NCBI GenBank assembly: GCA_002118135.1
Contig: BDIU01000082.1
Coordinates: 1-64,000 of the forward strand
Direction: 5' to 3'
Source of the DNA: Trebouxia sp. TZW2008
Lineage: Eukaryota; Chlorophyta; Trebouxiophyceae; Trebouxiales; Trebouxiaceae
Length of the DNA stretch: 64,000 nucleotides
In this document: one piece after another, positions 32,917 through 42,300 of the stretch
How positions within the stretch are numbered: position 1 is the stretch's first letter
Layout: each line of letters starts with the position of its first letter
Translations under genes and position numbers: made by a program
The notes under the pieces: model-generated
Told to the model about the DNA's origin: nothing
Seen by the model: the letters and a program-made list of their open reading frames with translations, nothing else
The model's database searches: none

Positions 32917-35900
32917 TTAGCTCATCATTTTGGTACAGAATTCCACTGCTTGTTCAGTGTCCAAACCCAGATCGTGAGGTCTGCTGCCGAACTGCACAGC
33001 TGCCATAGCAACTTTGCGATACTCCAATGGGTTCTGTGTGCATGATCTGGCTAGCTGGCTGTTGAAAGTCAGCAGCTGCTGATGCTTCTGGTCCCACAGT
33101 GGATCCTGCGTTGGAAAGATCATCTTTGAGCGTTTTACGCCAGAGAGTGGACAGGCATAGATATCGAGCTATGATGAGTTGTAGGCTTCTTTGAAGGTGA
33201 GTATCAGGGCAACACTTTGACAAAGCAAAACTGATCCACCAACTAAGGCATAGCTGGCTTGTGAGCAGCAATACAGCCACATCATAGTGCATGGCCTGAG
33301 CAATGCTAGACCTGAGATGCTCTTGAGTGGTCACTTCGCTCCCTGCTTGACATTGTCAGCAGCCTCTACTGTCAGCTCCTTTTGCAAAAGCACCACGCAC
33401 AGGCTTGCTTTCAAGGCTGAGCTGCGAATTGCATCAAACCTTATGCATCTCGCTAACCGGTGCAAACAATCACCATGCACCCAGAAAGCCCACCTTGAGA
33501 GCAACTGTGCCAGCTGCATTGCTTTGACTGACACAGCCGGTGCTGCAGCTGTGGCTCTTATTGCTGGCACTGCTGCCAACATCAGCACAGCTTTCGCTGC
33601 AACAATTGCGGCTGTTGCCTTTGACACTGCTGCCACCGTTTACACGGCCAGAAACACAGTCCCTGCAGCTGTGGAACCTGTGATTGACACTGCTGCCACC
33701 AACTTTGCGGCTGTCAGCGCAAGTACTACAACTGTGGTGCATACCACTAGCACTGCTGCCACCATTGACATGGCTGTGGATACAACTGCTGCAGGTGTCT
33801 TCTGTGCCATTGGTCTGGATAGCTGCACCCTCAGCGTCATCAGCATAAGCTGCGTGTGTATGATTGCAGCCATTCACAGCGTCAGCAGCAGCATCGCATA
33901 TGAGGCTTCCAGCATGAGCTGCACAGCTGTGATCAGCCTTACTGTCTTGGCTGCTGCTGCCGCTGTTGATGTTGTTGTCGTCACTGCTGCTGCTGTTGCT
34001 GCTACTGCAGCAATTGGTGTTGCTGTTGCCGCTGCCACCGATGCTGCTGCTGCTGCTGCTGTTGATGTTGCTGCTGCTGTTGCTGCTGCTGTTGCTGCTG
34101 CTATTGCTGCTGCTGTTGTTGTTATTGCTGTTGCCGCTGCCGCCACTGCTGTTGCTGTTGCTGCTGCTACTGCTGCAGCTGTTTCTGCTACTGCAGCAAT
34201 TGGTGTTGCTGTTGCTGCTGCTGCCGATGGTGCTGCTGCTGCCGATGCTGCTGCTACTCCTGCTGCTGTTCATGTTGATGCTGCCATGCATTCTTGGCCA
34301 GGCAAAGCTGATGCCATATGTGTCTTGCTTGGCTGTCAGGGTCAGCTGGCAACCTTTGTGCACTTCTACCTCCTCTATCCACTGCACAGCCTGCTGCCAT
34401 GTGGGGCCCTGCATATATCACGCGCACTGTGTGGCACAAAATGCCGCTGACCAAGCAGCAGCTGACAAGAACACGAATTGTTGAGGTGTCAATCATGTGC
34501 ATCAGAGCATGCTGTAATGATGTTTGGTCATCAACTCCAAACTTGAATTTTCTTAGGCTGCATCTGATCATTCTGTATGGGCAAGGATGATGATATGGAG
34601 TCAGCTAGCTTCTGCCCATATGATTTGGCACTGTTGATGATCTGCCCAGACCTGATGTTCATCACAGGCTTAAGTGATGACATCTATGCTGAGCATAGCC
34701 TGATAGATCTCAGCTTACATGGGCTAAACTTTGCATGAACCAGTACTCAGAGCAAACTGCAGTTGCAGCGCCAAATGTGCTTTGTACCTTTGTGCAGTAG
34801 GGACTGGTGCTGAGGCGCACTTCTTCATCCAAGTCCAGCTCAAACCAGAAGGCAACGGCATTGCAGGTACCAGACTGCTGCACATGCATGTTCAAGCAGG
34901 CCTGCAGCGCAATAGACACGGCATGGTTTTGACGTTCACTGGAGGACTGTGAAAGTAATGGCAAGCATGTGATGTTGACGTTCACCAGAAAGCTGTGCAA
35001 GAAATGAACAGCTTGTACATTCAGAAGACTGGACGCAATGTTCAGCTCTGAGTTGCTTGGGGATAAGCCCTCTGCTGGTCTTGTCTACGGTAGGCGCAAG
35101 AGGGGATCAAGTCCAGACAGACAGACAGACAGACAGACATACAGGCATACAGACAGACGGACGGACGGACGGACAGACAGACAGACAGACAGTGCGGACA
35201 GACAGACAGACAGACAGACAGACAGCAGAATGAGAGCCAATGACCATCTGACACAGTATCTGCAAAGCTGTCAATCAATTCACACAACTTGCTATGCATG
35301 TAAGCTGATCTTTTCTTTGCATCAGCAGACACCAGTCTGTTGTTTTGTATGTTTTTCCTCAAAACTCCTGCTTTTGTAGAGTATCAAAGGGTGATCAGTT
35401 CAAATGGTAGAGCACCTGTACGAGAAAAGCGATAAAGAGACAAAATAGGCAATCAACATCATGCATGGTAGCAAGGCACAGGCTGTGCACTGATAGATAT
35501 GCAAGTCCAGACCGGACTCAGTAAGCTCATGTCATGTGCGAAACTCATAAGGAATCTATGCCTGACCTCCAAAGGTCGCATGTTGGCTTCAGTCTCATAG
35601 AAGTCAAAGGCCATGGCTTGCACTGGGGGCCCAAGTGGGACCCATCTCTCCCTGGAGTCACATACACACATACATCCAGACTGACAAAGATCGTACACCT
35701 TGCGTCTAAACATGCAGTCTCACCATGTCAACATGATAAGTGTGTGTCACTAGAACTTTTTCAGGCAACAGATCTTCAGATAACATGAAGTGCAACATCC
35801 CAAGAGCAGCAATAGCCTCATCAAGCTTGCACACCCTCCGTGTTGTTCTTGATCCAAGACATCTGCAACAAATCTCACACCTGCAATGGGCCAGGTCAAT

Positions 35901-38106
35901 GCCCTCATAGTCAGGCCGCCACTGCCACTTGTTCATCTGCTCCATATTGAAGCCTGCCACCTCTCCAATGCGCATCTGCAAGGGCTGGCAGAAGACTGTG
36001 GCAGCAGCGGGGACCAGGGTGGCATCTGCAGTGAGCATCTGCCTCTTTGCAGCCGCCAACATGTGCAGCACACCCTCCCCAAGCAACCCACTGTCAAACA
36101 CCTGCACATAGCAAGCACATCTGCAATTTTATATCGTGAACCAATTGCATACACTTGTCAGAGTTTGGCAGATCTCAGCAGCCATGTCAGCCAGGCTGTA
36201 AGTGCAGGCTCTTTTGGTGGACTACCAGATGACGCTTCAGAAGTGCTATGGCATGCTGTTTTGTAGTCACAGCATCTACAAATATGTGCTGCACAGATGT
36301 ATTTCTGCGCAATCCTTTGTTCATTCATGCAAATAGCACATGTGGTCAAGGACCAGTCCATCAAGGACGGCCAAAACAGCCTTCTGTTCCATATGTTCAA
36401 TACGCATAAAGAGCCAATATGCACAGATGGGCACCTTAATGATGACTAGATCAGCCCTCTTTTCCATGTCAAGGGGTGTCCTGTTATGCTTTGCACTTGA
36501 TGTATTGTGCAGTCATACATTGCATCATGCAACCAGAGGCTTTCACTACAGCGCAAGTACCTCAAAGATGGCTAGATCAGCCCTCTTTTCCATGTCAGGG
36601 ACTGTTCCATCAGGCTTGGCATCAACAGTTATGTGCCGTACATCCTTGTTGAGCATCATGCACTTGGCCCCGTATCCGTTCATGACCAGGGTCTCCACAC
36701 CAGCGTCACAAATAGGCTGGTTGACCTCTGCACCAACCACCCAATCCGCCCCAGCTCTGCAACCAGATGCCATTCATAAACAAGTTTCCTGAGGGTGATG
36801 TAGTATGATGCCACACACAGCAGACCAGGTTGGGAAACCAGCCACTGTTGCTGCTGTTGACCCTTGGGCCGGGTCTCTACGCCAGCATCACACACAAGCT
36901 GATTGACCTCTGCACCAGCCACTCAATCTGCCCCAGCCCTGCAAGCAGATGCCATTCTTGGTTGCACGCCTTCATGAACAGACGAAGAGCGACACAAAGT
37001 CACTTCTGCTGCTGCTGATACAGAACCAGGGTCTCTTCCAGCTTCGCACGTAGGCTGGTTAATCTCTGCACCAACTGCCCAACCTCCCCGAGCTCCGCAC
37101 ACGAAGTGCAGGCATTCTGTTGTTGCTCTGGACCTGATTTTACAGTTTGTAGTGGCAGAAAGAGTCTATTTCGCGTCATTCTGGATATGACAGAATGACC
37201 TGAAGAGGCAGAAGTGCTGCAACAGCCATTTCTGCCGCTTTCAAGCATTTCAATAGGCTGTAGCTGGGAAAGTAGGGAGATCAAGATTATGAGGTATACC
37301 TTGCAGCCATCATTGACAACAAGCCTGAGCCTGCACCAATGTCCAGCACGCCCACCGTCTCACAGCCCAGGGCCTGCTTGAACTCTACTGCCTGCATTTG
37401 AGCAATCAAACTTGATGCAGGTAAGCAGCAGTTCTGGTATGACAATGACTTGTCTTTGAAACGACTGCTTCAATTCCCAAAAACTCTGCTCTTGTGACAA
37501 ATTGTCCTTACTCAGAGGTGCCACAGCAGTCAGAACACAGTAACTGTGCACCAGTTGCCTTGTCCTTACATTGAGAACGGCCTTACGTCAAGTGTCCTTA
37601 CAAAGAAAATTTACCGTAGCAACTAAATACATATTGGTATGCAACTGCTTTGATGTACACAGCATTTGCTTGTGCTGCTGCCCAACTGTGGGGCGAGCAA
37701 TTTTCCTGCTCCCACAACTATGGAAGCTTGCAATTGCCTTGATATCAATACCCCTCTGATGCTGCATACCAGTTGCATGCACTCACAACAGCGCTGCATG
37801 ATTTTACGCAGGTGCCATGTGATTGTTTTGTCATGGAGTTTGTCACGCAGCTGGTCATTTTCAGCAGCACCCATTGGTGATCATTATCTCATGTGTCACA
37901 ACCGCAAAACAGAGTACGCCGATGCTCACCCTGGCAATTGCTGTATCATATGCGTCATTGCGCAGCTGATCTTGTACCATGTCAAAATGCCATCTTGGAA
38001 TGAAGGCATGTCTTGGCCGCCTTTGTGCTGGGACTGAGCTGAACAAAAGCTGATGCTTGTCTTGCTGGACCCTCAATTGGATGCTTTTGCCCTGCATTGC
38101 ACGCAT
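32917..38106 (-). CDS. PRMT7-class arginine methyltransferase-like gene B
   Basis: Exons (minus): about 38106-37930, 37391-37300, 36756-36561, 36101-35881, 35651-35567, 34877-34788, 34408-33494 and 33105-32917. All junctions agree in phase, giving about 654 residues. The family transfers methyl groups from S-adenosylmethionine to arginine. Seen: FIPRWHFDMVQDQLRNDAYD start region; SAM motif VLDIGAGSGLLS; NGYGAKCMMLNKD; double-E loop FEVFDSGLLGEGV with both glutamates at the family spacing; VPAAATVF; FDFYETE; NAVAFWFELDLDEEVRLSTS; WQQAVQWIEEVEV. A 900-bp exon then runs into a Ser/Asn/Gly-rich and Cys-rich tract before the last exon (DPLWDQKHQQLL ... PHDLGLD). The start ATG 38106 is the first in-frame choice but sits in a tandem-repeat array, so it is uncertain. 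It could be the second half of one very long gene with gene A. Confidence 0.85.
33494..34300 (-). repeat. Trinucleotide/Cys-rich repeat tract inside a coding exon
   Basis: About 33960-34280 is GCT/GTT/GCC-rich (minus strand AGC/AAC/GGC, read as Ser/Asn/Gly). About 33500-33800 carries a diverged period of roughly 65-70 bp, giving repeated HSC-S-x-C and NGGSS units. The minus-strand frame of gene B stays open for 305 codons and ends at an in-phase donor (33494). Confidence 0.7.
35116..35230 (+). repeat. (GACA/GACG)n microsatellite
   Basis: Tetranucleotide runs of GACA with a GACG block in the middle. It lies in the intron between gene B exons 35651-35567 and 34877-34788. Confidence 0.95.
36430..37090 (-). 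repeat. Relic copies around PRMT-B exon 3
   Basis: Upstream (in transcription) relics of the exon head lie at about 37092-37025 and 36943-36860. The second reads AGAD, then TGA where the working exon (36756-36561) has Trp, then VAGAEVNQLVCDAGVET. A downstream relic of the exon tail plus donor region lies at about 36485-36440 (DMEKRADLVI). Confidence 0.8.
37448..37620 (-). mobile_element. MITE copy 5, inside PRMT-B intron 1
   Basis: A CTTTGAAACGACTGCTTCAA left end, GTCCTTACATTGAGAACGGC interior and CCTTACAAAGAAAATTTACC right end match the family. Confidence 0.65.
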
Positions 38107-38480
38107 ATGCTTGTGATGATGCACAGAGCCTGCAGCCCAACTGAGCTGAACAGAAGCTGATGCCTGTCTTGCTGAACCCTCAATTGACCCTTTTGCCCTG
38201 AATTGCACAGGACTAGGTGTAGGCATGCGCATAGCTTGCACCAAATTTCAGAGTTGATGGAATGCAGCCGCCTTCAGGCTGGCACTGAGCTAAACAGAAG
38301 CTGATGCTTGTCTTGCTGAACCCTCAGTCTGATGCCTTTGCCCTGAATTGCACAGACATAAATGTAGGCATGCGCTCAGCTTGCACCTAATTTTATGTTT
38401 GACAGAAGGCGGCCGCCTTCAGGCTGGCACTGAGCTAAACAGAAGCTGATGCTTGTCTTGCTGGACCCTCAGTCTGATGC
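38030..38480 (-). repeat. Four tandem copies of PRMT-B first coding exon region
   Basis: On the plus strand GAGCTRAACARAAGCTGATG (R = A/G), CTTGTCTTGCTG and CCTCARTYTGATGC/TTTTGCCCTG recur starting near 38036, 38142, 38287 and 38431. Only the copy nearest the gene body (38106-37930) continues into the conserved FIPRWHF block. Confidence 0.8.
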
Positions 38481-38596
38481 CTTTGCCATATACCGCACAG
38501 CTGCGAGTAGACTGATGCTCAGAATCTGCATTAAACATGATGGCACCTGCACAAACTCATTGTGATGCTTGCAATGCCTTGCACCTGCTGCACACA

Positions 38597-38639
<43 letters not shown>

Positions 38640-38964
38640 CAACAATGACAATGACAATAACAATAATAATGATAATAATAATAACATATTCCAGCATATA
38701 CTGCTAGGTATGTGTGGCACAAGTCCTATCTCGCCAGGCAGTCTTGTCTTGAGCGTCGCGATATGAACGCCTGATGTTCAACTGTTGAACGCCAGACAAA
38801 ACAATTTCATTCCAGACCTTCCTTGGGCGATTTGGAGGATTTGATCCCGTGACTTGACCAATCAACATGACCTCAGGCAACCTCGTGTACCTGGTGGCAC
38901 ACAGTGTACGTGTGTAAGCTCGGAAGCTGTTCTGCATGACAAAAATGGCGTTTTTGCCATACAA
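38597..38964 (-). mobile_element. Non-LTR (LINE-like) retrotransposon, 5'-truncated 3' end
   Basis: Minus strand: an open frame 38964-38704 ending in RPRKVWNEIVLSGVQQL ... YRDAQDKTAWRDRTCATHT. This is the zinc-finger-less tail typical of LINE reverse-transcriptase polyproteins (RPRKxW ... AxDKxxWR). After the stop there are about 20 bases and then a long (TTA)n/(ATTG)n microsatellite (38690-38597), as expected for target-primed insertion with a microsatellite tail. The reverse-transcriptase domain itself is absent. Confidence 0.8.
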
Positions 38965-39300
38965 CCTTCATGCGTGCATGGCCATCCCTCATGTGCGCTG
39001 ATGCAAGGCACACACAAGTGCAATTGTCAGATCACGATAGTGCAGTTTTGCATCTTTATTGGGACCCACTCTTGATGTGTATGGGTCAGCATCTGTGATG
39101 CCAAATTGACGACAAAGGTGCTCGTCTTTGTTATGTATAAGTGATAACTTCTCGCTGTTTCTTCAATGAACTTCTCAAGCATTGTGCCTACTAGCATGTA
39201 ATTCACACATTTCAGAGTCAGACTCGACAAGCAACACCTTCCAAACTTTGTGGGAGGCCACTATCATGACACAGTTTGAGAATCAGGTCTGGTAAGTTTA

Positions 39301-42300
39301 CCTTTTGGACTTTGTGAGAGTCCAGGTACTGCACAGCCTGGCCCCAAGAGGAGCAGGTGGGTAGGCCTGGCCGGCCCCCTTCCCAGCTGCTGATGAAGTT
39401 TGTGCCATGACTTTGCACCTGGCGAGCATGACGAATCAGGTTTCAGTCAATGTCAGTATGTGGGTAGACCTGGCTGCCCCCCCTTGCCAGCTGTTGACGC
39501 AATGTGTCACATAGGGTTCCACCTGACAAGCATAAAAAGCGGTATTTTGTTCAGAGCAACTTTGTACAATCTCACAGGTGTGCTGGTAGATGTGTGCACA
39601 ATGAATAAGATGCCCTGCAATGCGGCTGATCCGCAGTGCTCAAATGTCAGCAAGAAGCCTAGTGCTAATGTACAATATGCAGTTCAGGTCTGCAGCTGGT
39701 ACCTGCACAACAATAACAGTAGACCCTGAACGCTGATCGATGCCTTTCATGCAGCTATCTACTCTGTACGCCAGCAGTAGCATGTCGAAACAGGCTGCCT
39801 GCACGTCTTCATTTGATACGCACTGCAGATGCTTGAGTATGTTCAGTTAAGGGCAAGGCCAGGCTGACCTCAAACCAGAATGCCACTGCATTCCAGTGAC
39901 CATCAGCTGTTACAGTCAGCTTCAGATGCTTGTCAGACTCCCACTGCAGCTCTGGCAAAGATGAAAGGCTATGGGCTGCAGCTGCACCAGCCCTAGCATC
40001 AACCCTATGCTGGATGTCAATGTCCCAAGCAGCAAATGGCTCACACAGCTGCTTGTACGGCACCCTACTGCACAGAGAATGGTGAGGATGTAGAGGGAGA
40101 TAGTGAGGGTAACTTCGTGTCTTTAGCCAGCCAACCAGGCTGATTGCACGAGCCACATAGTCGCATTCACTAGTTGTCCAGAAGGCTCCGGCAGTCTATG
40201 ACATAGTGATCGACGTTGGTCTACCATGTTGCATTCATAGCGCAGCTGCTATTGCTCAAGACACGATTGGAAGGCGCAGCGCAGGATGGGAACAAAGCAT
40301 GTTGATACGTCAACACAGCCTGAGTGATCATGCAGTGCAAACATTTGAACATACAAAGCGCAGGTGGCACCCTGCCTGACAGCTGTGTTGCCCTCAAGAT
40401 CACCTTTGCTGTTACATACATGGCAATGAGTGTTGACAAGTTTCAGCACAACAAAGGCAGCAGTTGCACCTCTGCGTTTTCCTGTTTCGTACCAAAGTGT
40501 AGTATATACAAGCTCTTCCAAAGTTTATGATTTTACACACGGTTCTCAACAGATTGCTGAGATAGCTTTAGCAGCATAAATCAATTGAAGCACTTGATCA
40601 ATATGGCTCACCTAGACAAATCTACCTTCTCATGATGAGGGTGCCATCTGAACTTGTTTAGTGCAGATAGGTCAAAGCCATTGATGTCATCAAAGCGCAT
40701 CTCCACCAGCATCCCCCACACCTGCCAAGCACAGAGCCTGTCAGAGATGACAAGAAGTAGACTTGTATGCTTTGGCCAGCCAGCAAGTCTGATCAGGTGC
40801 ATCAAGTTGCATAAAGCAATGTGATGGCAGCGGTGATTGTGAGCATATGCCAAGCCAGACTTTGTGCCTGCCACATGGCAACTGTGCATCACAGCGCAAA
40901 GCAAGGCAATGCACTGCACACGGTTCCACAACTGCTGCTTCTCCAAAAGGAGCTTTGGCCATAATTGTTGTGTATCATGGGACTGATGTCAGAGTGTCTG
41001 CCTCAGGCTTGTTGTGTTGCACAAGGTCGTAAGATCCAGACTTTGAGCCAAAAGACTACCAACAGGCTGAGTGTGTTTCATCATCAGTCATTCCTTCATA
41101 AGCTTGATAGGCAGATGCTCATGGCTTAGCCAAGTGCGCACAGAAGCAGTCAATCCAGCTGCCGTCAGAAAGACTGTGTTTGCCAACCTGAATTGCGGCT
41201 GGCACCACCCGTGCGCCTGGCTTGATCAGCCTCTCAGCTGCATAGTCCAGGCTAGGCAGCAGCCCTTTGCCCAAAACACTGCAGGACGTTCAAGTTTAGG
41301 TCAACGTCAGCCATGATGCAAACATGTGATCATTCGTTGATTCCTTTACTTCAAGCTGAGAAGCAGGCATTTACCCAGAACACTGCATCACACACAGCAT
41401 TGGGTCAAGACCAGCTGTGTATCAAGCTTGTGATCACCGATCCATGCAGTCAGCACTTTTCACCCAGCTGCACTTACACATCTGCACTTTGCAATGAAAT
41501 GCTGGCTTTCTGTGGCCCTGTGACTCAATGCTGCTCTCATTGGCATGTATGATTGATTGCATTCCCACTGTACAGGCATGGTGCTGCACACAGCGTGTGG
41601 AAACAGCTGAGCAATTCAGGTTGCAGGGACTGCAGAACGACAGGAAGGCAGGACAGGGCAGGACAGGGCACAAATGCACGTCATCCCCATTCATCAGTGC
41701 AAAAAAAGGAATCAGCATGAATCAATATCCAGATGGCTTGCCTGTGAGCAATGAGGTCTGTCACTAGCAAGGCGGGGCAGGGCACAGGCCTGTTGCTCAG
41801 GGCAGGGCATAACAGCAAACACGCCCATGGCTATAATCAAAGCATCAGGGCAGGGCAGGGCAAAGCAGGGCACAACAGCAGACAGGCCTGCTGCTTCCAG
41901 CAAAGCATTGGGGCAGGTACAAGACACATTGTGAGTCAGCTTGCAGGTGGCTTGCCTGTAGTCAATCAGGTCTGTCACAAGCACCTCTGCTGGTTCAGAC
42001 AGCATAACTGCTGACTTCCTGATGTGCTCTAGCTGCTGCTGCAGCACCTTGTCATAGTCCAAGTTTGGTGCCTGTGAGCCTGACACATCTGATGCTGGCT
42101 GTCTTGTGTCAACAGACTCTGCCTCATGTGAAGATGTATTCATGGACTCTGTCTCATCTGATGGTGCATGAACAGACTCTGTGTTGTCTGAAGATGCATC
42201 ACAGGAGTCTGTTTCATCTGATGGTGCATGAACAGGCTCTGTCACTTCTGGAGATGCATCAGCGGACTCTGCTTTGTCTGACGGTGCATCAACAGACTCA

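Noticed and set aside
33287..34450. 387-codon Ala/Val/Leu-rich plus-strand frame
   Set aside because: It is the complement of the GCT/GTT repeat tract. The minus strand carries a conserved domain (WQQAVQWIEEVEV) in frame with in-phase splice borders, so the coding strand is minus.
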